Of a stretch of 64,000 nt of DNA, positions 18,424 to 28,756 are shown in pieces. Below the pieces are notes generated by a model. The model made no database searches and was not told where the DNA came from. It worked only from the letters and a program-made list of their open reading frames with translations. The DNA comes from an uncultured Gemmatimonadales bacterium (GTDB lineage Bacteria > Gemmatimonadota > Gemmatimonadetes > Palauibacterales > Palauibacteraceae): assembly GCA_947259585.1 (NCBI GenBank), contig CAMYMV010000003.1:1-64000 (forward strand). The letters are read 5' to 3'. Both the position numbers and the translations under genes were made by a program. The first letter of the stretch is position 1; each line of letters opens with the position of its first letter.

Positions 18424-19608
18424 GTGGCCGGCTTCCGGATACTCCTCGCGGGCGGTGGAACGGGTGGCCATCTCTATCCGGCCCTGAATCTGGCGCGGGC
18501 CCTGCGCCGGCTGGATCCGGCGGTTCGGCTGAGCTTCATCGGTGCGAGCCGGGGGATCGAGGCGAGGGTCCTTCCCGAGAGTGGCTACGAGCACCGGCTC
18601 CTGCCGATGCAGCCGCTTCACCGGAGCCGGCCGTGGCGGAATTGGCGGCTGCTCACGTCGACGCCGGCCGTTCTTCGAGGGCTCTCGCGGGCCTTCTCGG
18701 AGTGGGATCCGCACCTGGTGGTGGGGACGGGCGGATACGCGTCGGGGCCGGCGCTCCTGTGGGCCATTCGTCGTGGAGCGAGAACGGCGCTCCAGGAGCA
18801 GAACGCCGAGCCGGGACTCGTGACCCGTCTGCTGGCTCCCCGGGTGGATCAGGTGCACCTGGGATACCCGGAGGCGGAGGGGCGCCTGAAGGTGGGGAAG
18901 AGCACCCGGGTGTTCGCGTACGGGAACCCGGTGGCGATCGAGCCGGTCGGGGCGCCGTACGACTGGCCGCCGGGCCGCGTGGTGCTGGTGACGGGCGGCA
19001 GTCAGGGAGCGCTGGGCCTGAACCGGCAGCTGCTGGAGGATCTTGCCGCGGCGTCGACCTGGCCGGAGGACGTCCACCTGGTCTGGGCGACGGGGCCGGC
19101 GCACAGGGATCAGGTGGCCGAGACGGTGGCCCGTCTTCCATTCGCCGACCGGATTCGGGTGGAGCCGTTCATCCCGGACCTGGGGGCTCAGCTGGACCGG
19201 GTGTCCCTCGCGATCTCGCGGGCCGGGGCGATGTTCCTGGCGGAGCTGCAGGCGGCGGGGGTGCCGGCCGTGCTCGTGCCGTTTCCCGGAGCGGGAGCCC
19301 ACCAGTCCACCAATGCCAGGGCGGTGGAGGCGGCCGGCGCGGCAGTGATGCGGCTGGAGTCGGAGCTGAAGCCGGGCGAGCTGTGGGACGTGACATGCGG
19401 CCTCCTGACGGACGAGGCGCTGCGGTCCCGGATGGCACGGGCGGCGCTGGAACGCGGCGCGCCCGACGCGGCGGAACGGATCGCCTGCGAACTCCTGGAC
19501 CTGGCGGCCACGGAGCCCTCCCGCTCGGCGGCGATGGACTCCACGGAGCCCTCCCGCTCGGCGACGACGGACTCCAGTGGGCGCTCGGCGGAGGCAGGGG
19601 AGCTATGA
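18424..19608 (+). CDS. murG: UDP-GlcNAc-lipid I transferase MurG
   Basis: LAGGGTGGHLYPALNLARAL; VVGTGGYASGPALLWA; LQEQNAEPG. Confidence 0.93.
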   Translation: MAGFRILLAGGGTGGHLYPALNLARALRRLDPAVRLSFIGASRGIEARVLPESGYEHRLLPMQPLHRSRPWRNWRLLTSTPAVLRGLSRAFSEWDPHLVVGTGGYASGPALLWAIRRGARTALQEQNAEPGLVTRLLAPRVDQVHLGYPEAEGRLKVGKSTRVFAYGNPVAIEPVGAPYDWPPGRVVLVTGGSQGALGLNRQLLEDLAAASTWPEDVHLVWATGPAHRDQVAETVARLPFADRIRVEPFIPDLGAQLDRVSLAISRAGAMFLAELQAAGVPAVLVPFPGAGAHQSTNARAVEAAGAAVMRLESELKPGELWDVTCGLLTDEALRSRMARAALERGAPDAAERIACELLDLAATEPSRSAAMDSTEPSRSATTDSSGRSAEAGEL

Positions 19609-21050
19609 CCGTTCGGCAACCCGGACCCTGGGAGCTCCCCGCCGCCGGCGCCCACATTCACCTGGTCGGCATCGGCGGTGCGGGCATGCGCGGGCTCGGC
19701 CTCCTGCTGGACGCTGCCGGCTACCGCGTCAGCGGCTGCGACCGCTCGGGCGTCGACGACCTGGTCGAGCTGAGCGATCGCGGTGCCCGGCTAGCCTCGG
19801 GGCACGACCCGGCGCACGTCGAGGGAACCGACCTCGTGGTCCACACCTCGGCCATGCCGGCCGATCACCCGGAGCTCCGGGCGGCCGCAGAGCTGGGCGT
19901 GCCGACGATGAAGCGCTCACGGGCGCTGGCCGCGTTGCTCAACGAGCGCCGACTGGCGGCGGTGGCCGGGACGCACGGCAAGACCTCCATCACCGCGCTC
20001 GCCGGCCTCGCATGCACGGCCGCCGGTCTGGATCCGATCGTGGCGGTCGGTGGCCGCGTGGCTTCCTGGCAGGGATACGCCCGCGACGGGAGGGGCGAGG
20101 TGGCCGTGGTGGAGGCCGACGAATACGACCGCTCCTTCCTCGACCTGAATCCGTCGCTTGTGTTGATCAGCTCGGTGGAGGCCGAGCACCTCGACACGTA
20201 CGGAAGCGTCGAGAGCCTCGACCTCGCGTTCAGGACGCTCGCCGGCCGAGCAGAGGAGCGGGATGGGGTGCTGTACTGCGCGGACGATCCCGGCGCCTGC
20301 CGGATCGGCCAGATGTTCGGGGGACTCGGCTACGGGTTCGCCGCCGATGCCGACTACCGAGTCGAGGTGCTGGCGACGGAGGGGAGCAGCCAGTTCTGCC
20401 GGCTCTTCGCGCCCGGCGGCGAGATGCAGTTCGGCCTGGAGCTCCCCGGCCGCCACAACGCGCAAAACGCCGCCGCCGCGCTCGCGATGGCCCTCAACTT
20501 GTCGGGTCCTGCCGGCGTCGGTTCCAGCCTGCCGGGGGTCGCCCCTCCCCACGAGGCCGAGCTGCTGGCTTCCGATGCCCTGCGGCAGGCCTTCAGCGGG
20601 TTTCACGGCGTCGACCGCAGACTCCAGCTCCTCTCGGACGAGGGCGGCGTCGCCCTGCTGGACGACTACGCCCACCATCCGACCGAGGTCGAGGCGTCGC
20701 TCGCGGCGCTGAGAAGCGCCTACCCGAATCGCCGTCTGATCGCCGTGTTCCAGCCCCACCTGTTCAGCCGCACGCAGATGTTCGCCGGCGAGTTCGCCGC
20801 GGCGTTGGCGGCCGCCGACGAGGCGCTGGTGCTCCCGATCTATCCGGCTCGGGAGAAGCCGATCCCGGGCGTCGACGCGGGTCTGATCGCGGAGGCGGCG
20901 GACGACGTGCGGCTGGCGACGGATGTCGAGGCACTGGAGACGGCCCGGAGCGCGCGACGGCCGGCCGCCGTGGTCTTCATGGGTGCCGGAGATGTGACCG
21001 CCCTGGCGCGCCGGGCGGCAGATGAGAGAGCCGATGCGGTGGGAGGCTGA
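19605..21050 (+). CDS. murC: UDP-N-acetylmuramate--L-alanine ligase MurC
   Basis: HLVGIGGAGMRGLGLLL; AGTHGKTSITALAG; DDYAHHPTEVEASLAALR; in-frame ATG 19605 (ATGA overlap). Confidence 0.93.
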   Translation: MTVRQPGPWELPAAGAHIHLVGIGGAGMRGLGLLLDAAGYRVSGCDRSGVDDLVELSDRGARLASGHDPAHVEGTDLVVHTSAMPADHPELRAAAELGVPTMKRSRALAALLNERRLAAVAGTHGKTSITALAGLACTAAGLDPIVAVGGRVASWQGYARDGRGEVAVVEADEYDRSFLDLNPSLVLISSVEAEHLDTYGSVESLDLAFRTLAGRAEERDGVLYCADDPGACRIGQMFGGLGYGFAADADYRVEVLATEGSSQFCRLFAPGGEMQFGLELPGRHNAQNAAAALAMALNLSGPAGVGSSLPGVAPPHEAELLASDALRQAFSGFHGVDRRLQLLSDEGGVALLDDYAHHPTEVEASLAALRSAYPNRRLIAVFQPHLFSRTQMFAGEFAAALAAADEALVLPIYPAREKPIPGVDAGLIAEAADDVRLATDVEALETARSARRPAAVVFMGAGDVTALARRAADERADAVGG

Positions 21051-21930
21051 GGTGCCGCTCGCACCCCTGACGCGGCTGCGCGTGGGCGGACTCGCTCCGC
21101 GACTCGGCAGACCCGACTCGCCGGCGAGCCTCCGTGGCCTCCTGGCGGACCTCGCCGGCGGATCCTTCCTCGTCCTCGGCGGAGGGGCCAACACGCTGGT
21201 CTCGGACGCCGGCGTCTCAGAGGCGGTGCTGGTCCTCGAGGGCGAGTTCGATCGGCTGAACGTCGCCGAGACGGAGCTCGAGGCGGGCGCGGCCACGCAG
21301 ATACCGGCCCTGGTCAACGAAGCCCGCCGCGGGGCGCGGAGCGGCTACACGTTTCTCGAGGCCGTCCCGGGGACGATCGGCGGAGCCCTGCGGATGAACG
21401 CGGGCTCCACGGACACGGGAATCTGGGATCGCGCGCTGTGGGTGGACGCAATGACGCCCGCCGGAGAGACCGTCCGCCTGACGGCCGACGAGGCGAAGCC
21501 CCGCTATCGGGGGGTCGAGGTATCCGAGGAGTGGGTGTTCATGGGAGGCGCGTTCTCGGCGCCCCCCGGGGACAAGGAGGCCATTCGGGAGGCTCACCTG
21601 GAGCGTCGCCGCCTCAAGGTCGCGACCCAGGTCTACGACCTCCCCTCATGCGGCTCGACGTGGAAGAACCCGGGTCCGCCCTTCGGGTCGGCCTGGGAGG
21701 TCGTGGACCGAGTCGGCATGCGCGGCGTCCGCCGCGGCGATGCGGTGGTCACCGAGAAGCACGCGAACTTCATAGCGAACATGGGAGAGGCCAGGGCGGA
21801 GGACATCCTGGGCCTCATGATCGAAACGAGACGACGCTCGCTGGATGAGTTGGGCGTCGATTTGGAGCCCGAGATCCGGTTGTGGGGCTTCACAAGGGAT
21901 GAGCTGCGCGCCGTAGGAGCGCCTGCATGA
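21022..21930 (+). CDS. murB: UDP-N-acetylenolpyruvoylglucosamine reductase MurB
   Basis: LGGGANTLVSDAG; AVPGTIGGALRMNAG; CGSTWKNP. Confidence 0.92.
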   Translation: MREPMRWEAEVPLAPLTRLRVGGLAPRLGRPDSPASLRGLLADLAGGSFLVLGGGANTLVSDAGVSEAVLVLEGEFDRLNVAETELEAGAATQIPALVNEARRGARSGYTFLEAVPGTIGGALRMNAGSTDTGIWDRALWVDAMTPAGETVRLTADEAKPRYRGVEVSEEWVFMGGAFSAPPGDKEAIREAHLERRRLKVATQVYDLPSCGSTWKNPGPPFGSAWEVVDRVGMRGVRRGDAVVTEKHANFIANMGEARAEDILGLMIETRRRSLDELGVDLEPEIRLWGFTRDELRAVGAPA

Positions 21931-21996
21931 TCTGCGGACCGGTCTCCGCGGGGATGCTGCTTCTGCGGCCCGCAGCCTCGGCGATGTAGAGGGCGC

Positions 21997-22731
21997 ATGA
22001 CGAGACGAGGACGCCGGAGGATGATCGTCGTCGGCACGGCCGGCGCGCTCGGGTTGGGGGCGCCCTTCTGGGCTCCACCCGTGCTCGGAACGTTGCCCGT
22101 CTTTCGGGTCGAGCATGTCGAAGTCACCGGCAACGTCTTCGTGCAGCACGACGAGGTGCTCCAGCTGGCGGCGATCGGGCCGGAGGCGTCGGTGTGGGAC
22201 GACGGGTCGGCCTGGGAAGCCCGGGTCCGGTCCCACACGCTGGTTCGCGAGGCCAGGGTGCGCCGTGTCGGGATGCGGGGCATCGAGATTCGGGTGACCG
22301 AGGCGCAGCCTCTGGCGCTCGTGATGGACGGGACGCTCGTGCCGGTGGATGAGGAGGGCCGAGTTCTTCCCCTGGACCCGTCGGTCTGGGGCCTGAACCT
22401 GCCCGTTCTGACCGGAGGGGCCGGGGTGGAGGACGGGCGGGTGAGCGACGCCAGGGCATGCGGTGCGCTGCGCGCGCTGGCGGCCCTCAAGGAGTACGAC
22501 GACGCCTTTTTCGGCCAGATCTCGGAGCTGTGGCCGTTGGATGCGGAGTCGCTGGAGATAGAGCTGATCGAATCGGGTCGAACCGGGCGGGTGCTCCTGC
22601 TGGCCGGAGACGCCGTGAGGGGACTGCGTCGAGTGGAGTTGGCGCTGGGCCACGCCTCCGATTCAGCGGCGTCGGTTGCCGATGCCCGGTTCGATGGACA
22701 GGTGGTCCTGCGCGCGAGGAAAAGAGGGTGA
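21997..22731 (+). CDS. ftsQ: FtsQ/DivIB-like POTRA protein
   Basis: N-terminal TM then VEVTGNVFVQHDEV...SHTLVREARVRRVGMRGIEIRVTEAQPLALV; between murB and ftsA. Confidence 0.8.
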   Translation: MTRRGRRRMIVVGTAGALGLGAPFWAPPVLGTLPVFRVEHVEVTGNVFVQHDEVLQLAAIGPEASVWDDGSAWEARVRSHTLVREARVRRVGMRGIEIRVTEAQPLALVMDGTLVPVDEEGRVLPLDPSVWGLNLPVLTGGAGVEDGRVSDARACGALRALAALKEYDDAFFGQISELWPLDAESLEIELIESGRTGRVLLLAGDAVRGLRRVELALGHASDSAASVADARFDGQVVLRARKRG

Positions 22732-23960
22732 TCACGAGCGAACGATTTGTCACCGGACTGGATATCACGTCGACGCACACCTGCGCCGTCGTCCTCAGCG
22801 AGTCGGCGAAGCACGAGACCGGGCCGTCAGCGGCCCGCGTGCTCGGCGTCGGCCTGTCGGCGACCGAAGGGATGCGTAACGACACCGTCACCAACCTGGA
22901 GGCGACGCGAGAGGCGGTTCACACCTGCCTCAGGGAAGCGGAGCTGATGGCCGGACGCGAGGTCGACAGCGTGTTCGTCGGACTCCCGGGCCGGCACGTG
23001 GACCTCACCTACTCGACCGGGATCGTGGCGATCTCGGGCGCCGAGGTGATGGCGGGCGACGTCCGCCGCGTCCAGGAGGTCGGCCGCGCGGTGCCCATCT
23101 CCACCGAGCGGGAGCTGCTCCACGCGATTCCGCAGGGCTACTCCGTGGATCACCGTCCCGGCATTCAGGATCCGGTCGGGATGTCGGGGACGCGACTGGA
23201 GACGGAGATCTGCATCGTCACGGCCGCGAGCACCGCCTGTCGCGATCTCCGCAAGGCCGTGGACAGGGCCGGCTACCGGGTCCGCGAGATCGTCCTGCGC
23301 CCGATCGCGACGGCCTGGGCGGTTCTCGAGGAGCGGGAGCGGAAGGGCGGTGTCGCGCTCATCGAGGTCGGGGGTGCCTCCACCGAGGTCGCGGTCTTCG
23401 AGGGCGACAGGATCATGCGGCTCTTCACCGTGCCCTACGGAGCGCGCAGCGTCTCGGGCGACATCGTCAAAGGGCTCGGAGTGCCGCCCGACGAGGCGGA
23501 ACGCGTCAAGGAGCGATTCGGGGTGGCCCTGACGAAGCTGGCCCAGCCCGATGACAAGATCGAGGTCTCCGGCCCGATGCCCGGCGCCAAGCGTCGCGTA
23601 TCGGCGGAGCTCCTCGCCCACATCATCGAGCAGCGAATGGACGAGATCTTCGGCCTCATCTACGAGGATCTCGACGAGCAGAACCTTCTGGAGATCCTCG
23701 GCACCGGCCTCGTTCTCACGGGCGCGGGCGCATCGATGCCGGGAACGCTCGAGTTGGCTCAAAACGTCTTCAACCTGCCCGTCAGAATGGGTGAGCCGGG
23801 AGTCGGGATGAGCGGTCTGGCCGACGCGGTGAGACGGCCGAAGTTCGCGACCTCCGTCGGGCTCGCCGCCTATGGCGGCCAGCGGACGCGGCGCAACGGC
23901 CGAGGCCCGCTGCGGCGAGTGGTCAAGAAGACGAACGCATGGCTGAAGGACTTCTTCTAG
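22728..23960 (+). CDS. ftsA: Cell division protein FtsA
   Basis: GLDITSTHTCAVV; actin-fold motifs, VLTGAGASMPGTLELAQNVF; C-terminal amphipathic ending NAWLKDFF. Confidence 0.93.
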   Translation: MITSERFVTGLDITSTHTCAVVLSESAKHETGPSAARVLGVGLSATEGMRNDTVTNLEATREAVHTCLREAELMAGREVDSVFVGLPGRHVDLTYSTGIVAISGAEVMAGDVRRVQEVGRAVPISTERELLHAIPQGYSVDHRPGIQDPVGMSGTRLETEICIVTAASTACRDLRKAVDRAGYRVREIVLRPIATAWAVLEERERKGGVALIEVGGASTEVAVFEGDRIMRLFTVPYGARSVSGDIVKGLGVPPDEAERVKERFGVALTKLAQPDDKIEVSGPMPGAKRRVSAELLAHIIEQRMDEIFGLIYEDLDEQNLLEILGTGLVLTGAGASMPGTLELAQNVFNLPVRMGEPGVGMSGLADAVRRPKFATSVGLAAYGGQRTRRNGRGPLRRVVKKTNAWLKDFF

Positions 23961-24003
23961 AAGAAGCGGCGGAAAACCCGAACCACCAACGCGGAGGCGC
24001 AGA

Positions 24004-25197
24004 ATGATCTTTGAGTTCGAGGACAGCGTAGCGCGAAATGCGCGCATGAAAGTCATCGGGGTCGGCGGCGCGGGCGGCAACGCCGTCAACCGCATGATCG
24101 ACGAGGACCTCGACGGCGTCGAGTTCGTGTCGGTCAACACCGATGCGCAGGCCCTTCGTAACTCGCAGTCTCACATGAAGATCCAGATCGGAAAGCAGCT
24201 CACCCGCGGGCTCGGAGCGGGCGCCCGGCCGGAGATCGGCCGCCAGGCGATCGCCGAGAACCAGGACGAAGTCCGTCAAGCGCTCGAGCATGCCGATCTG
24301 GTCTTCATCACCGCGGGCATGGGAGGCGGCACCGGTACCGGCGCGGCGCCGGTGATCGGTCAGATGGCCCGCGAGCAGGGATCTCTGTGCGTGGCGATCG
24401 TGACCAGACCGTTCCGCTTCGAGGGCAAGAGGCGGATGCGTCATGCCGAGGTCGGCCTGCAGGAGCTGCGCGCGGCGGTCGACACCATGATCGTGGTGCC
24501 GAACGAGCGACTGCTCTCGATCTGCGTCGAGGGGACCAGCTTCCGTGACGCGCTCAAGAAGGCGGACGAAGTGCTGCTTCACGCCACGCAGGGGATCTCG
24601 GACCTCATCAGCGTGACCGGCGAAGTGAACGTGGATTTCGCCGACGTGCGGACCGTGATGGGCAATCGAGGCGCGGCCCTCATGGGTACGGGCGAGTCGT
24701 ACGGCGAGAACCGCGCGGTAGACGCGGCCCAGCAGGCGATTTGCTCGCCGTTGCTCGAGGATGTATCCATCAACGGCGCCACCGGCGTCCTGGTGAACAT
24801 CACGGGCGGCACGGACCTCGCCATCGACGAGGTGACGACGATCAACTCGATCGTCCAGGAAGCCGCGGGCGACGACGTCGAGCTCATCTTCGGCGCCGTG
24901 CAGGATGCAGCGCTGGATGAGGTCTTGAGGGTGACCGTCATCGCCACGGGCTTCGGCGAGGCTCCGGACGAGCTGTTGTTCGAGCCGACCGATGACGTCA
25001 TCCCGTTCCGCCTCAACGGACCGACGCTCGTCGCCGGGCCGGAGCCGCAGGAGGTGGCCACCGGGCTGTCGGCAGATTTCGGCGTCGAGTTCGAGCTCGG
25101 AGGCGAGGGCGAGATCGGGGTGGATCCGATCCTGCTGGCCGAGGACGGGCTCGACGATCTCGAGATCCCGACGTTCATCCGGAGGCAGATGGACTGA
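24004..25197 (+). CDS. ftsZ: Cell division GTPase FtsZ
   Basis: VIGVGGAGGNAVNRMI; GMGGGTGTGAAPV; C-terminal peptide EIPTFIRRQMD. Confidence 0.97.
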   Translation: MIFEFEDSVARNARMKVIGVGGAGGNAVNRMIDEDLDGVEFVSVNTDAQALRNSQSHMKIQIGKQLTRGLGAGARPEIGRQAIAENQDEVRQALEHADLVFITAGMGGGTGTGAAPVIGQMAREQGSLCVAIVTRPFRFEGKRRMRHAEVGLQELRAAVDTMIVVPNERLLSICVEGTSFRDALKKADEVLLHATQGISDLISVTGEVNVDFADVRTVMGNRGAALMGTGESYGENRAVDAAQQAICSPLLEDVSINGATGVLVNITGGTDLAIDEVTTINSIVQEAAGDDVELIFGAVQDAALDEVLRVTVIATGFGEAPDELLFEPTDDVIPFRLNGPTLVAGPEPQEVATGLSADFGVEFELGGEGEIGVDPILLAEDGLDDLEIPTFIRRQMD

Positions 25198-25339
25198 GCC
25201 TTCGCGGCGCGAGGCTTGCAAATTCGGGCCTGGCGGACTCGCCCGGTGGTCGCCGCCGCACCACCATGGAGAGCCGTTGGGAATCTACGGAACGGTGTTT
25301 TCGCGTTGGTTTGGTTTGGGCCTTTGACACGACAAAAAG

Positions 25340-26677
25340 TTGCCTGTTAGGAAGATAGCGATCGTATCGGCCGGGACGGCCGCCGTCGCCGCACTGGTCG
25401 GCGCGGCCTGGTTGGGCGTCAGCTCGCGTCGAGCCGATCCCCCGCCTCCGGCGATTCGCACGGTTTTCGTGCCGTCCGGCCCTCCCGAGGTCACGCTCAC
25501 GGACACCTTGCGGGTGGGACAGACGCTCGGCGAGCTGTTCGACGACAACGGCTTTGCGGGGCCGGAGGCGGTCGAGGTGTTCAACCTCCTGCGCCGCTAC
25601 AAGAACCCCAGGTCCTTGCGTCCCGGGACGGTAATCCAGCTGATCGCGCCCATCGCCCAGGGTCCCACCGAGTCCGGAGAGCCGCTGCTGGCGAGCGCGC
25701 CGAATCGGGTCCATCTGAAGCCGGATCCGGACTCGCGGCTCGTGCTCGACGCGTCGATGGGCGAGTGGGTCGGAAGGCTCGACTCCGTGCCGGTCGTGAG
25801 CGACACCGTCAAGCTCGCGGGCTTGATTCAGGCCAACATGTACGACGCGCGGCTCGGTGGAGACACGACGGGGCTCGTCTCTTCGGACGTTCGTCAGCTG
25901 ATCTGGGCGTTGTCCGAGGTCTACCAGTGGCGGATCGACTTCTATCGGGACGTCCACCCGGGCGATGCCTACCGGATGCTCGTTGAACGTGAGGTGAGGC
26001 CGGATGGCTCGGTGCGGGCCGTTCGAGTGCTCGCGGCGGAGTTCAGGAACCGTGACCAGGTCCTCGCGGCCGTCCGCTTCCATCCTCCCGAAGGCGAGCC
26101 CAACTATTACGATGAGAAGGGCGAGTCGGTGCGTCGGGCGTTCCTCCTGTCTCCACTCGATTTCCGCCGCGTCACGAGCGGTTTCAGCAGCCGCCGCTTC
26201 CACCCGATCCTCAAGCGGTACCGCGCGCACCTGGGGACGGACTACGGCGCTCCGACCGGCACGCCGGTTCGCTCGACCGGCGACGGCACGGTCACGAGAG
26301 CCAGCTGGTGGGGCGGGTACGGACGGGCGATCGAGATCCGTCACGCGAACGGGTTCTCCACCCGGTACGCTCACCTGAGCCGGATCGGCGTGCGGCCCGG
26401 CCAACGGGTCGCTCAGGGCGAGATCATCGGCCGGGTCGGATCCACGGGACTGTCCAACGCCTCCCATCTCCACTACGAGTTCCTGCAGCGCGGCAGGCAC
26501 CGGAACCCGACGGGCCTGAAGCTACCACCGGCGGAGCCGGTGGACCCCGATCTGCTGCCCGCGTTCGACATCGAGCGGGACAGGCTTCTGGCCGTTCTGG
26601 AGGGCGTCGAAATGCCGACGCTGACGCGTCTGGCCGACGCCCGCTCCGAGGGTAGGTCGACCGAACGAGGCGAGTAG
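25340..26677 (+). CDS. M23-family metallopeptidase with N-terminal TM
   Basis: FHPILKRYRAHLGTDYGAPTGTPVRSTGDGTV; NGFSTRYAHLSRIGVRPGQRVAQGEIIGRVGSTGLSNASHLHYEF. Confidence 0.88.
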   Translation: MPVRKIAIVSAGTAAVAALVGAAWLGVSSRRADPPPPAIRTVFVPSGPPEVTLTDTLRVGQTLGELFDDNGFAGPEAVEVFNLLRRYKNPRSLRPGTVIQLIAPIAQGPTESGEPLLASAPNRVHLKPDPDSRLVLDASMGEWVGRLDSVPVVSDTVKLAGLIQANMYDARLGGDTTGLVSSDVRQLIWALSEVYQWRIDFYRDVHPGDAYRMLVEREVRPDGSVRAVRVLAAEFRNRDQVLAAVRFHPPEGEPNYYDEKGESVRRAFLLSPLDFRRVTSGFSSRRFHPILKRYRAHLGTDYGAPTGTPVRSTGDGTVTRASWWGGYGRAIEIRHANGFSTRYAHLSRIGVRPGQRVAQGEIIGRVGSTGLSNASHLHYEFLQRGRHRNPTGLKLPPAEPVDPDLLPAFDIERDRLLAVLEGVEMPTLTRLADARSEGRSTERGE

Positions 26678-26821
26678 TCGCGCACCACACCGTGGAAGCC
26701 TTGCAGGGGTCCTCAACGATCTGCTAGAGCCCTGGGCCCATCGCAGAATCCGTCACACCCTGGCGCCGCACACCTCGGCGCTTCATCTCACGACATCATG
26801 GAACGGGTGGACTGAGGCGGG

Positions 26822-28756
26822 ATGCCGACTTGGCTGTGGATCACGCTGGCCGCGATCGCCGCTTCCGCGCTCGCGGTCTGGGCCTACGGCTACCGGGAGG
26901 AGCCGGTGCGGGGCCGCTCCGGGCCGGGCCTCCTTAGAGGTCTCGCGACCTTCTTCCTCCTGGCCGGCCTCTGGCTTCCCGCCCTGCGGCCCCCTGCGTT
27001 CGAGACTCGCGGCGCCCTCGTACTCCTCGATGTGTCGGCGAGCATGGGCCTGCCGAGTCGGCCGGGAGGCTCCTCCCGCTTGGACAGCGCACGCGCTCTC
27101 CTCGCCGGGTTTCCGTCTGGGCGGATACTTGCGTTCGGGGATCGACCCGCCTTCCTGCAGGAAGAGGCTATTCCGACGCCGAGCGCGGCCCGGAGCCTCC
27201 TGATGCCGGCGATCGAAGCGGCGGGACTCACCGGCTTCGACAGCGTCGTTGTCGTGAGCGATGGCGGTTGGGACGACCCGGCAGCCGCTCTCGAGCTCGC
27301 CGCCGCGATGGGTCTGGGGGTGAGAGAGCAGCGGGTGGCCTCGTCGGCCCGGCGAGTCGGGCTCCGTGACGCGGTCGCCCCCGAGCGGGTGAACGCCGGC
27401 GACACGGTGCGGATCTCGTTCGAGATCGTCACCGGAGGCGTTGGGGACCCATCCGACAGCGTGCGCGTTCTCCTCCGCGGGTCCGATGTCGAGCTCGAGG
27501 TCCAGGTGGGTCTCCCAGAGGCCGGGCGATCGAGCCGTGGGGAGGTCCGCTGGCCGGCTGCCGCCGTGTCGGCCGGGGTCGCCTCTGAATGGCGCACGTA
27601 CGAGCTGTCGCTCGCGGAAGGCGCCGATCCGTACGGGGCGGCCGATCGGCTCTCCCTGCTCGTCGAGGTGACCAGCGAGGCGGCGGACGCGGTGCTCGTC
27701 TCGGAGGCGCCCGACTGGGAGCCATCCTTCCTGCTGCCGCTTCTCGAGCGGGTGACCTCCGGCGGCGCACGCGCGTACGTTCGCGTCGGTCCCGATCGCT
27801 ACCTGCGGCTCGGCACGGAGCCGATCCAGGTCGACGCGGCTGCCGTACGCAGGGCCGTGCTGGCAGCGCGACTGCTGGCCGTCCAGGGGAGCCCAGGCGT
27901 TCTGCCGACCTGGCTCTCGGCGGCGTTACGGAGGCATCCGCGCAAGCTGGTGTTTTCGACCGGGCCGGGAGACGTACCCGGCATCACCGCGACGCCGGAG
28001 ACCCTGCTGGACGGGGAGTGGTACCCGGAGCAGCCGGCCGCCTCCGCACCCACGAGCGCGCTGTTGAGCGGCCTTCAGCTGGCCGAGCTTCCCCCGATTC
28101 GCGATGTGCTGCTTCTCGACGGGTCCTGGGAGTGGGCGTCCCTGATGAGCCGGCGGGACCGACGTGGCGAGGCGCGGCCTCTTGCCGTGGCCGGGCGAGG
28201 CGGCGGCGCCCGCTGGGCGCTGGTGGTGGGCTCTGGATATTGGCGTTGGGGATTCCGAGGAGGCGAGGCTCGGCGTGTATACGAGGGTCTGTTCGGCGGC
28301 ATCGCAGGCTGGCTGCTCGAGGGTGTCCAGCGGCGAGCCGTGGATCTGGCCGAGGTGCCGACCAGCGCCGCACCGGCTCGATGGCGGGTCGGACCCGGGA
28401 TCACCGATCTGGCGATCACGGTGTACGACAGCGCCGGACGAACCGTGTGGGCGGAGCGCTGGGAGGAGCCGGAGGCGCTCGTCACGGGCCCCTCGTTGCC
28501 GGCCGGCCCGGCTAGCTTCGAGGCCGTGGGGGAGGGCCCCGAAGGCCGGTTGAGGATCGAGCGGCCATTGGTGGTGCGAGCCGGCGGCACGGAGCTCGAG
28601 CCGAAGCCGCTGCGCCCCGAAGTCGCGCTTCCCGCCTCCGGCGGAGGCGTCGAGGGCGAGCCACCGCGCCGATCCCGCGCCGTCTGGCCGTTCGCGCTGG
28701 CCATCGTGCTGTTGGGCGGCGAGTGGATCTGGCGGCGCAGGATAGGTCTTCGTTGA
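26822..28756 (+). CDS. Membrane protein with von Willebrand A-like MIDAS motif, function unknown
   Basis: Two N-terminal TM segments then ALVLLDVSASMG (DxSxS); C-terminal TM. Confidence 0.6.
   Translation: MPTWLWITLAAIAASALAVWAYGYREEPVRGRSGPGLLRGLATFFLLAGLWLPALRPPAFETRGALVLLDVSASMGLPSRPGGSSRLDSARALLAGFPSGRILAFGDRPAFLQEEAIPTPSAARSLLMPAIEAAGLTGFDSVVVVSDGGWDDPAAALELAAAMGLGVREQRVASSARRVGLRDAVAPERVNAGDTVRISFEIVTGGVGDPSDSVRVLLRGSDVELEVQVGLPEAGRSSRGEVRWPAAAVSAGVASEWRTYELSLAEGADPYGAADRLSLLVEVTSEAADAVLVSEAPDWEPSFLLPLLERVTSGGARAYVRVGPDRYLRLGTEPIQVDAAAVRRAVLAARLLAVQGSPGVLPTWLSAALRRHPRKLVFSTGPGDVPGITATPETLLDGEWYPEQPAASAPTSALLSGLQLAELPPIRDVLLLDGSWEWASLMSRRDRRGEARPLAVAGRGGGARWALVVGSGYWRWGFRGGEARRVYEGLFGGIAGWLLEGVQRRAVDLAEVPTSAAPARWRVGPGITDLAITVYDSAGRTVWAERWEEPEALVTGPSLPAGPASFEAVGEGPEGRLRIERPLVVRAGGTELEPKPLRPEVALPASGGGVEGEPPRRSRAVWPFALAIVLLGGEWIWRRRIGLR

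Noticed and set aside
17103-19604. Long plus-strand open frame (ORF 17103..21050) upstream of murC
   Set aside because: Runs out of frame over murD/ftsW/murG; Arg/Gly/Pro-rich translation typical of GC-rich spurious frames. Only 19605..21050 (murC) is supported.
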